Of a stretch of 64,000 bases of DNA, positions 24,611 to 33,000 are shown piece after piece (positions within the stretch are counted from its first letter, which is position 1; every line of letters starts with the position of its first letter). The notes under the pieces are model-generated. The model searched no databases. It was not told where the DNA came from and worked only from the letters and a program-made list of their open reading frames with translations. The DNA is from DASXVX01 sp036504075 (GTDB lineage Bacteria; Bacillota; Sulfobacillia; Symbiobacteriales; Symbiobacteriaceae). The DNA is taken from assembly GCA_036504075.1 (NCBI GenBank), contig DASXVX010000007.1, positions 1-64,000 of the forward strand, read 5' to 3'. The position numbers were made by a program, and so were the translations under genes.

Positions 24611-24838
24611 TCAGCAAGAACCGTCTTTCGGACGTACCACGATATCGTCGCCCTGGGCCAGAATCGCTTCTATATCGGCGCAGCGGCCGTTTACCTCCAC
24701 GACGCCGTCATCCTGCTGAATCCCCAAAAGGAACAGGAGCGCGCCCAGGCGCGTCCCCTCCTGTACCACCATTTCGACACTGGGCAGGTGGTGGTACCAG
24801 AACAGCTCGCCCTCAACCCGGATGCGCACATCTAACAC
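24611..24838 (-). CDS. MoaD/ThiS-like beta-grasp small protein
   Basis: This 75-residue protein shows the ubiquitin-like pattern of MoaD/ThiS: strand (VRIRVEGELFWYHHL), strand, helix (GTRLGALLFLLGI), then VEVNGRCAD, then GDDIVVRP. Proteins of this type sit beside AOR genes and supply sulfur for pterin-dithiolene synthesis. The C-terminus reads PKDGSC rather than the usual Gly-Gly needed for adenylation and thiocarboxylate formation. It may therefore be inactive, be processed, or use the terminal Cys. The GTG at 24838 follows GGGGGGAGGG. I am moderately sure of the fold only. Confidence 0.5.
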   Translation of the reverse strand: MLDVRIRVEGELFWYHHLPSVEMVVQEGTRLGALLFLLGIQQDDGVVEVNGRCADIEAILAQGDDIVVRPKDGSC

Positions 24839-24872
24839 CGGCGTCCCTCCCCCCCGGCCCACGGCCGGCGAC

Positions 24873-25631
24873 CTAGCCCGCCAGGAATCCGCCGTCCACG
24901 TACATGATCTGGCCCGTCACATAATCCGAGGCCTTGGACGCCAGGAAAACCGTGGCGCCGGCCAGGTCATCCGGGAGGCCCGTCCGGCCCTGGGGAATGC
25001 GAGCCTGCATCCACGCCTGCCGCTCCGGGTCCTGGAAGAGGGTTTCGGTCATGTCCGTCCGGTAATAGCCCGGCCCGATGGCGTTCACTTGAATGCCCAG
25101 CGGCGCCCACTCCAGGGCGGTGGTCCGGACAATACCGGCCAGGCCGCTTTTGGCGGCCGCGTAAATGCTCACGTTGCGCACGCCAATGGCCGTGGTCAAC
25201 GAGGCCACATGAATGATCTTGCCGCCGCGGCCCTTCATGGCCCGCGCGGCATAAACGCCGGCAAAGTACGCCGCCCGCAGTTGAATGGACATGAGGTAAT
25301 CGTAGTCCGCCGGGGTCACCTCGATTGCCGGCTTGCGCACCTGCACACCCGCGGCGTTCACCAGCACGTCCAGCCCGCCGTAGTGGCACGTCACCGCCCC
25401 GATGGTCGCCTCCAGCGTGGGGAGGTGAGAAACGTCGCACGGCAGCGCCAGGTGTTCGCCAGGCCCGGCGGCCCGCAGTTGCGCCAGCGTTTCATCCAGT
25501 TGCGCCTGGGTGCGGCTGGTGACCACTACATTGGCGCCGGCCCGCGCCAGCGCGATCGCCATGCCCTGCCCGAGACCGCGGCCACCGCCCGTGACCATGG
25601 CTACGCGCCCTGTGAGATCGAATAAGTCCAT
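24873..25631 (-). CDS. Short-chain dehydrogenase/reductase
   Basis: The 252-residue classical SDR has the cofactor motif TGGGRGLGQG, the NAAG motif (VLVNAAGVQV), the catalytic Ser-Tyr-Lys with Y-A-A-A-K, and the C-terminal DGGF near the end. It most resembles KduD/gluconate-5-dehydrogenase-type SDRs that act on hydroxy or keto acids and sugars. The substrate is not determinable. It is the first gene of the seven-gene operon, 57 bases downstream of a sigma-54 promoter. Confidence 0.92.
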   Translation of the reverse strand: MDLFDLTGRVAMVTGGGRGLGQGMAIALARAGANVVVTSRTQAQLDETLAQLRAAGPGEHLALPCDVSHLPTLEATIGAVTCHYGGLDVLVNAAGVQVRKPAIEVTPADYDYLMSIQLRAAYFAGVYAARAMKGRGGKIIHVASLTTAIGVRNVSIYAAAKSGLAGIVRTTALEWAPLGIQVNAIGPGYYRTDMTETLFQDPERQAWMQARIPQGRTGLPDDLAGATVFLASKASDYVTGQIMYVDGGFLAG

Positions 25632-25687
25632 TTTTGTTGCCTCCCATCAGTTGCTACCAGGGTGAGGTCATCCACGTCATCTAGAGA

Positions 25688-25703
25688 TGCAAGGATGATG
25701 CCA
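25688..25703 (-). promoter_or_regulatory. Sigma-54 (-24/-12) promoter of the SDR-to-lutC operon
   Basis: On the minus strand the sequence is TGGCAT-N5-TTGCA, matching the consensus TGGCAC-N5-TTGCW at every position but one, with the invariant GG and GC correctly spaced. It lies 57 bases before the SDR start and next to the gene for a sigma-54 activator, which makes a chance match unlikely. Confidence 0.82.
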
Positions 25704-25791
25704 GCCCGCGGCGGGCGCGCGAAAAGGCCCGGAAACCGCACTCCGCCAAGGCGTGCCGGACTCCGGGTCTCGCTCTGTTTAAACCCCTGCC

Positions 25792-25824
25792 GATTCACCT
25801 GAGACTCACCTTCAGCGAATCACC
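25792..25824 (-). promoter_or_regulatory. Three GGTGANTC repeats, candidate enhancer sites
   Basis: On the minus strand GGTGANTC occurs three times: GGTGATTC at 25817-25824, GGTGAGTC at 25803-25810 and GGTGAATC at 25792-25799. A fourth copy lies in the end of the regulator gene (25869-25876). They are about 90-120 bp upstream of the sigma-54 promoter, the usual distance for activator binding. Confidence 0.45.
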
Positions 25825-25852
25825 AGCCCCGTTGTGAGCCAGCGATGCATCA

Positions 25853-27259
25853 CTAGCTATTCCCATTTGACTCACCCAGGAACTTCCGCATTCGTCGGGC
25901 GGCGGTAGCCTGGCTCACATTCAGCGCCCGGGCCACTTTGCGGGTGCTGCCCAACTGGCGGGCGGCTTCCCGGAACAACTGCCGTTCGACTTCCCGCTGG
26001 GCATCGTCCAGCGGCATCAGGCCCATGACCACCACCCGGGCGTCCCGCTGGTGGCCCTGCAGAACCGCCGGCAAGTCCTCCACCCGGATTTCATCGCCCG
26101 CCGCAGTCACCACCAGCCGCTCCACCAGGTTCTCCAGTTCGCGGACGTTCCCCGGCCACTGGTACTCAAGCAGGTGCGTGACCGCCTCGTTGGTCAGGTG
26201 GCGCGACAGGTGATAGCGCTTGTTCACACGCTCCAGGAAGAGGTGGAGCAGCCCCAGCACGTCCTCCGGCCGCTCCCGCAGCGGCGGTATCAACACCGGC
26301 ACCACGCTGAGCCGGTAGAACAGGTCTTCCCGGAACCGGCCGCTCTTCACCTGCTCATCCAGGTCCCGGTTGGTGGCGGCAATGATCCGCACGTTCACCT
26401 GCCGGGACTGTGTGGCCCCCACCCGGCGCACTTCCCGGTCCTGCAGTACCTGCAGCAGCTTTGCCTGGACCGCGGGCGCCATCTCCGACACCTCGTCCAG
26501 AAAGAGCGTGCCCCCGTCGGCCACTTCAAACAGGCCCGGCTTCCCTTGCGCGAGGGCGCCGGTGAAAGCCCCGCCGGCGTAGCCGAACAGCTCCGCCTCC
26601 AGGAGCGTTTCCGGCAATGCCGCGCAGTTAATGGAAATGAGCGGCCCCTCCGACCGCGGGCTATGCCGGTGAATGGCCCGAGCCAGCACACCCTTGCCCA
26701 CGCCGGATTCGCCCAGCAGCAGCACGCTGCTCTCCACCTGAGCCAGCACCAGCATCAGTTGCAGCAGTTCCTGCATCCGCCGGCTCTGCGCCACCACCTC
26801 GCCGGTGTCCCCCGATGCCAGCCTGAGTTGCATGGCCTCCTGGCGATACCGTTCGGACTCCGCCCGGGAGGCGGACAGTTGCGTGCGCATGGCGTGCAGT
26901 TCGGTCACGTCCCGCACGTTGAACACGATCATGGAAACCCACCCGTCCGCATCCAGCATGGGGTTGCCCACCACGACAGCGCTCCGGCCGGTGGAATACC
27001 GCTGGACCATCATGACGGGCTTGCGGGATGCGATAATCTTGTCGGCCAGGTAGTCCGAAAACACGCCGGATTTGGCCAGGTCCCGGCCGGTATGGCCGAC
27101 CACCTGGTCGCGCTTGATGCCGGTGATGCGTTCATAGGAGGAGTTCACCTGCAGAATAATCCCCCGTGCGTCGGCAATGGCGATGCCGTCGTAGCTGGTT
27201 TCGATCGTGGCGGTGAGCAGTTCATCTGATTGTGTGGGCTGCTGTGGTCCCTGGTCCAT
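25853..27259 (-). CDS. PAS-domain sigma-54-dependent transcriptional activator
   Basis: The 468-residue enhancer-binding protein has an N-terminal PAS sensor (about residues 12-120), a short coiled linker, an AAA+ domain (about 160-390) with Walker A GESGVGKG, an intact GAFTGA loop for sigma-54 contact, Walker B GGTLFLDE and arginine fingers, and a C-terminal TyrR-type helix-turn-helix (STRKVARALNVSQATAARRM). It should activate sigma-54 holoenzyme at the adjacent operon in response to a small ligand. The ATG at 27259 follows GAGGAGG. There is no receiver domain, so no partner kinase is needed. Confidence 0.95.
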   Translation of the reverse strand: MDQGPQQPTQSDELLTATIETSYDGIAIADARGIILQVNSSYERITGIKRDQVVGHTGRDLAKSGVFSDYLADKIIASRKPVMMVQRYSTGRSAVVVGNPMLDADGWVSMIVFNVRDVTELHAMRTQLSASRAESERYRQEAMQLRLASGDTGEVVAQSRRMQELLQLMLVLAQVESSVLLLGESGVGKGVLARAIHRHSPRSEGPLISINCAALPETLLEAELFGYAGGAFTGALAQGKPGLFEVADGGTLFLDEVSEMAPAVQAKLLQVLQDREVRRVGATQSRQVNVRIIAATNRDLDEQVKSGRFREDLFYRLSVVPVLIPPLRERPEDVLGLLHLFLERVNKRYHLSRHLTNEAVTHLLEYQWPGNVRELENLVERLVVTAAGDEIRVEDLPAVLQGHQRDARVVVMGLMPLDDAQREVERQLFREAARQLGSTRKVARALNVSQATAARRMRKFLGESNGNS

Positions 27260-27312
27260 AGCCGAGTGCCTCCTCGGGCGCCTGTACGACCTTGGATAGA
27301 ACAGATATTATC

Positions 27313-28683
27313 TCAACCGCCCACCACCGGCAGGCGGAGCGAAGGGGCGACCGAAGGCCCGGAAGGATGCCCGGCCATCTCCCCCAGGCAGACCTCTTCA
27401 TCCACTGCTGTGATCTGTACCGGAATCAGGCACGTCTTCAGTTCGTCGCCGCCGGGCAACCGGACCCGGATGTAGTTGTCGGTGTAGCCTTCCAGCCAGC
27501 CCACCTCCACATCGGCCTCCTGTTCGGCCAGCACCTCCAGGGTTCGCCCCGCAAACCGGCGTGCGAAGGCCAGCGCCAGTTCCCGCCCCAGCGCGATCAT
27601 GTCGTGCGCCCGTTGCTCCTTGACCGCCTTCGGCACCTGGTCCACCATGGTCGCGGCAGGCGTGCCCTTTCGGGGCGAGAACGGAAAGACGTGCAGGCGG
27701 GAGAAACCCATTTCGCGAAGGAACGCCATGGACTCCTGGTGTTCCGCCTCGGTCTCCCCCGGGAAGCCGACGATCACGTCCGTGGTCAGCCCAAGATCCG
27801 GAATGCGCCGCCGAAGTTCCCGAACGACTTCCCGGAACTCTGGAGCCGTGTAGGCCCGTTTCATCCGCTCCAGCACTGCCTGCGAGCCGCTCTGCAGGCT
27901 CAGGTGCAAGTGCCGGCAAACCTTGGGGTTATGCTCGAGCAAGTCCATGAGCGCCGGCGACACATGCCCCGGCTCCAGGCTGGAAAGCCGGATGCGGTCG
28001 ATGCCCGCGACCCGGGTCAACTCCGCCACCAACTGTGCGAGGTTAGAGGCGCCCTTGAAGTCCTTTCCGTAGGAACCCAGGTGAATGCCGGTCAGTACGA
28101 CCTCCCGGTAGCCCAGGCCGGCGAGGCGCCGGACCTCCGCCATCACCGATTCCGGCTGCCGGGACCGGGGCTTCCCCCGGGCGTAAGGAATGATGCAAAA
28201 GGTGCAGAAGATGTTGCACCCTTCCTGGATTTTCACGACCGCCCGGGTGTGACCCAGAAACGAATCGATCGGCAGTTCTTCGAACTCCCGGGCCTGCCAG
28301 ATGTTATTGACCGCCCGGATTGGCTCCGGCGCGCCCATGGCCTGCTCACAGAGTTCCACGACCCGGTCCCGGTCCTGGTTCCCGATCATCAGCGACACGC
28401 CGGGGATGCCGGCCACCTCGTCAGGGTCGGTCTGGGTATAGCAGCCGGCCACCACTACCACGCTCAACGGAGAGCGCCGGATGGCATTGCGGATGAACTG
28501 GCGGCTCTTGGCCGCCCCGCGGCCGGTGACCGTGCATGTATTAATAATGTAGACATCGGCGGGATCCTGAAAATCGACGATGTCGTATCCAGCCCGCCGA
28601 AAAAGGGCCAGCATTGCTTCCGAATCGTACTGGTTGACCTTGCAACCCAGGGTGGTAATGGCAACACGCTTTGGGTCTGCCAC
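27313..28683 (-). CDS. mtaB: tRNA (N6-threonylcarbamoyladenosine) methylthiotransferase MtaB
   Basis: The 456-residue radical-SAM enzyme converts t6A37 to ms2t6A37 in tRNA. It has the N-terminal UPF0004 domain with cluster cysteines (TLGCKVNQYDSE, NTCTVTGRGAAKSRQ, VAGCYTQ), the radical-SAM motif C-x3-C-x2-C in EGCNIFCTFCIIPYARG and a C-terminal TRAM domain. GTG start with a GGGAGGGG site. In Bacillus this gene (yqeV) follows rsmE. Here a PiT gene and the SLH protein gene lie between. Confidence 0.96.
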   Translation of the reverse strand: MADPKRVAITTLGCKVNQYDSEAMLALFRRAGYDIVDFQDPADVYIINTCTVTGRGAAKSRQFIRNAIRRSPLSVVVVAGCYTQTDPDEVAGIPGVSLMIGNQDRDRVVELCEQAMGAPEPIRAVNNIWQAREFEELPIDSFLGHTRAVVKIQEGCNIFCTFCIIPYARGKPRSRQPESVMAEVRRLAGLGYREVVLTGIHLGSYGKDFKGASNLAQLVAELTRVAGIDRIRLSSLEPGHVSPALMDLLEHNPKVCRHLHLSLQSGSQAVLERMKRAYTAPEFREVVRELRRRIPDLGLTTDVIVGFPGETEAEHQESMAFLREMGFSRLHVFPFSPRKGTPAATMVDQVPKAVKEQRAHDMIALGRELALAFARRFAGRTLEVLAEQEADVEVGWLEGYTDNYIRVRLPGGDELKTCLIPVQITAVDEEVCLGEMAGHPSGPSVAPSLRLPVVGG

Positions 28684-28765
28684 TGCGGTCCCCTCCCTTC
28701 GCGGCCTGCTATCTTATCATGATACCCACCGTAGGAGCCATGTTCAAGGCCCGCTTCGGCACAAC

Positions 28766-28792
28766 AAAAAAGGAGAGGCATGGCGCCCCTCC
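28766..28792 (-). terminator. Terminator of third PiT gene
   Basis: On the minus strand an 8-bp stem (28785-28792 with 28772-28779, one G-T wobble) is followed directly by six T residues. It lies 20 bases after the permease stop and upstream of mtaB. Confidence 0.85.
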
Positions 28793-28811
28793 CGAAAAGT
28801 TACAGTCCCAC

Positions 28812-29810
28812 TCAGCCGATCAAACGGACAATCCCATGCACGATATAGAACCCCACGGCGCCCACCACGGCGCTGGCCGGAATCGTGAGCAGCATGGCCC
28901 AGCCGATACTGCCAATGACTTTCCAGTTCACTTTCTTGCCGCCCTGGCTCAGGCCCACGCTCAGGATGGTGCTGGAGATCACATGGGTCGTGGAGACCGG
29001 CACCGCCAGGCGGGTGGCCGTTTCGATGACGAGGGCGGCCGACGTCTCGGCGACGAAGCCATACACCGGCGTCAGCTTCACCATCTTGTGGCCCAGGGTC
29101 TTAATAATTCGATAGCCGCCGGTGCTGGTGCCAAGTCCCATCGCCACGGCGGAAACCAGCACAACCCACGTGGGCACGTGCAGCGTGGGGATCAGGTGCG
29201 CTGCGAACAGGGCGCTGGCAATGATGCCCATGGACTTCTGCGCATCGTTGGAGCCGTGCGTAAAGGCCATGGCTGCGGCGGAAACGATCTGCAGCTTGGA
29301 AAAGACCCGGTTGACGCCGGCCAGCGAGAAGTGGCGCAGAATCAGCATGAGCAGTTTCAGCACGACCAGGCCCACAGCCACGCCCGCCAGCGGCGAGGCC
29401 AGAAAGCTGATCAGGATCTTCGTGAACCCGGCGACATTTACGGCCCCCATGCCGCCGGCCGCAATGGCCGCACCGGCCACACCGCCCACCAGGGCATGCG
29501 AACTGGACGACGGAATGCCAAAGTACCAGGTGAGCAGGTTCCAGGTGATGGCACCCACGAGACCACCGATCAGCACGTCCAGTGTCACCATTTCCGGCTT
29601 GACGATGCCCTTGGCGATGGCGTTCGCGACGGCGGTGCTGGTCAGTGCCCCGATTACGTTGAGCCCGGCTGCCATCATGATAGCCGCCCGCGGTGAAAGC
29701 ACTCGGGTCGACACGACGGTCGCAATGGCATTGGCGGTATCATGGAAGCCGTTGATGAAGTCGAAGGCTACTGCCAGTATAATTACCACAACGGCAAGCG
29801 CAACGAGCAT
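28812..29810 (-). CDS. pit: PiT-family phosphate permease (short form)
   Basis: The 332-residue membrane protein has the two PiT signatures FDFINGFHDTANAIA and AFTHGSNDAQKSMG and about ten membrane segments. It is shorter than the tandem pair at 3473-6477 and clearly a different subfamily (no charged central insert), close to the PitA forms common in Firmicutes. It should import phosphate with H+ or Na+. A PhoP-like repeat array lies 87 bases upstream. No pit accessory (DUF47) gene is adjacent. Confidence 0.93.
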   Translation of the reverse strand: MLVALAVVVIILAVAFDFINGFHDTANAIATVVSTRVLSPRAAIMMAAGLNVIGALTSTAVANAIAKGIVKPEMVTLDVLIGGLVGAITWNLLTWYFGIPSSSSHALVGGVAGAAIAAGGMGAVNVAGFTKILISFLASPLAGVAVGLVVLKLLMLILRHFSLAGVNRVFSKLQIVSAAAMAFTHGSNDAQKSMGIIASALFAAHLIPTLHVPTWVVLVSAVAMGLGTSTGGYRIIKTLGHKMVKLTPVYGFVAETSAALVIETATRLAVPVSTTHVISSTILSVGLSQGGKKVNWKVIGSIGWAMLLTIPASAVVGAVGFYIVHGIVRLIG

Positions 29811-29896
29811 GTTTCGTCCACCCCGCCTTATTCCCGGCCATAACTCGTCCCGAGATCCTATGCTCCATTCAGTGTAGAATCTCTAGATGATCGGTT

Positions 29897-29924
29897 GATT
29901 AGGCGCAGATTAAGATTGCGTTAA
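29897..29924 (-). promoter_or_regulatory. PhoP-box-like triple repeat upstream of third PiT gene
   Basis: On the minus strand TTAACG, TTAATC and CTAATC follow one another with exactly 5-base spacers (11-bp period: 29919-29924, 29908-29913, 29897-29902). A TACACT sequence 20 bases downstream could serve as the -10. The array closely resembles the one at 5159-5208. Confidence 0.65.
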
Positions 29925-30080
29925 GACGTCGGAGTTGAGTTCCCCCGCCAGGACTCGTCGCGTCACGTTTCCCCATCACAATCCGTCCTATTCATTGAGA
30001 CTTCAAAGGGAAAAGACAGGAAAATGACGTACTAGATATATATGGGAGCAGGCCTTCTTTGCTCATGAAAGGGGAACTTG

Positions 30081-33000
30081 ATGATGGGTCTCTCGAAACA
30101 GCTGACCTCGGCCGTTTTGGCTGTCAGCCTACTGGCCGGCCTGGCCGGTCCTGCCTCGGCCGCTTACCCCGATGGGGTAGAGGCAGCCGCCCGGCGGATG
30201 CATGACCTGGGCCTGATTCAAGGCCGGGACCCCAACAACCCTGATGACCTGGCGCTAAACGGCAACATCACCCGCGCGGAGCTGGTGACGGTCATCGTCC
30301 GCGCGTTCGGACAAAGAGCGGCGGCCGGACAGCTGAAAGGCGTGCCGGCCTTTCCCGACTCCGCTTCGCACTGGGCGTCGGGCGAAATTGCCATGGCCAA
30401 GAGCTTGATTGAGTCCAACGGCTTCACCCTGGGCATGCCGGACGGTACATTCCAACCCGACTACCCGGTGACCACCGCCGAAGCGGTGGCCTTTGTGGTG
30501 AAGTTCCTGGGTCTTAGCTATAACAAGAAAGAGATCTGGCCGGACAACTTCTTCAACGCGGCCGTCGCTGCCGGCATCCTCAGTGCCGCCGAGCGGGACG
30601 AGTTCGCGCCGTCATCTTTCAGAGCGGCCAAGCGGGGTCTGGTTTTCTACCTGATGGACAACGCGTTCTACACCATAAAGCTCCCCAGCGGCAAGACGGT
30701 TTACACCAGATACGTCAAGCCCATCCCGCCGGTGCTCAACGTGAACCCGGTGCCGCCCACCACCGCCGAGAGCCAAATCACCGTCACCGGGCAGGTCAGC
30801 ACCGATGCCGTGTCCGTCTATGTAAACACCGTAAAAGCCACCGTTACCCCGCAGGGCAAATACAGTGCGACGGTACCCGCCGACATCGGCAGTATTACGG
30901 TTACGGCCACGGACCTGGCCGGGAACGTGGTCGCGCAGGTGGCCAAGAAGAACACGGTAGCCGGAGATCAGCCCGCCTTTATCGAAGCCCCGCCTGCCCT
31001 CACAGTTGGGGCCGGCGAGACGGTGGACCTGCCGGTTACCGTGCGAGACGCCAAAGGCAACGACATGAAGAACGTGCCGTTCACCGTCACCACCGATCTT
31101 GGCACGTACAACGCCGGCAAGTTTCTGGCGAATACGAAGTCCGGAAGCGGCCTGGCCGTCGTCCGGGCGGGCGGGGTTTCGGTGATCGTGAACGTGACGG
31201 TAAAGCCGGGCAAGCTGGCCCGCCTGGCCGTGACTCCGGCCACCACCCAGTTGGCGACCGGCGGGACCCAGCAGTTCAGTGCCGCGGCCTTCGACCAGTA
31301 CGACAACCCCGTCGAACCCAACGCCACCATCGGCTGGTCGTCCAGCCGGGGCATCATCAACGTCGACGGCCTTTTCGCCGCCGTCGCTGACGTGAGCGGC
31401 AGTGTCACCATCACGGCCACAGCGGGCGGGCTTTCGGGCACGGCCCAGGTCAACGTCTTCGGCATCGCTTCCCGGATTGTAGTAGCGGCGCCCACCGGGC
31501 TGGTTGCCAACGGGGTCTCCCACGGAGCCCTTACCGTCTCCATTCAGGACAGCGGCGGCAACGTCGTGAAAGGCTACGACGGAAAACTGGACGTCCGGAG
31601 CACTCTCACCGACACCGCTGACATAAGCTCCCGGATTATCTCCGTCACAGACGGCAAAGGCACGGTCGATGTGCTTGCCGGAAACGTCAGCGGTACCGCG
31701 TACATCATCGTAACCGGCCCCGACCTGCCCGGGGTGACGACCGTGGTCAACGTCGTGGAGCCGGTCCCGACTTCCCTCAAGTTGACTGCCGACCCGTCCC
31801 CCCTCTCGGCCGACGGCCGTTCGGTTGCCACCGTGACGGCGGTCCTGATGGACCAGACCGGCTATCCGCTGCAGTCGGCGCCGTCGGGCACATGGAGCGT
31901 GGATTTCACCAGCAGCAACGCCACCGTACTGAGTCCGGCCCAGCGCACCGGCGTGGGCCTGGCGGTTGACGGCGAGGAAGGCGCCTATCTCACTACGGCG
32001 GAATTCGCATCGGGTCGGGTTCCGGGCACGGCCACCATCTCAGCCGTCGTAACCAGGAACGGGCAGCCTGCCGCAGTCACCGCCGACCCTGTTACAGTCA
32101 ACACCGTGCTGGTCGGGCCGCCGGTGCGGCTCGCCATGGACCCCATCCGCGATACCCGCTCGGCCGGTCCCAAGAACACCGTTCAAAAAGTCGTGGTGCG
32201 GATTCTGGACAGTAACGGCTACCAGGTGACGCAAGCCGGCTCCGACCCCACCAGCCCCTATCCCATTAGCAACCTGATGCTCGTAGCCAATCCCGGCAGT
32301 GCGGCGGCAGTTCCGCAACCGTTGAACGGTACCAACGCCGGCGTCTGGGGCAATGGCAAGGCAGTCTTCCGGGTGACGGATACCAGAGCCGAACTGGTGG
32401 CGTACACCGCTTCGGCCAGTGCGGGGTCCACCCAGTTGGAGATCGGTTCCGCTGTCGGCATCTTCCGCCCCGGTCCCGTGGGCCGAATTCTCCTCGTGGC
32501 CGACCCGCCGGTGCTCTCCTCCACCACGGGTGGTTCGGGCGCGCTGACGGCCAAACTCGCAGACCTGAACGGCAATCTGGTGGCGGACGGGAGTTACGCC
32601 GTCGGGTTCCGGCGGTTTACCGGACCCCCCTATGCCGCGCTGAACTGGACCGACGCCACGATCCATTCGGCGGGCGGGGTGGCCGTCGTCGCCATGACGG
32701 CCAGCTTGGGCGCCGGTGCGGACCAGTTCACGGCGGAAGCCACCCTGGCCAACGGTACCCGGGTGATTTCAGAGCCGGTCATGGTAACGACCACGGAAGT
32801 CGTCGGCGCCGCCAAGCAGCTACGGTTCGCTTCCTCACCGCCGATCGTCTCGGGCGCGGACGTGGCCATCAAGGTCATGATCTACGACGAAAACGGCGCC
32901 CTGGTGGTTTCGTACGACAACTCGACGACCGTCACCCTGAACGTGCAGGATCCCGCCAAAGCCCAGAAGACGTACTCTGCGAAGGCGGTTAACGGCATCG

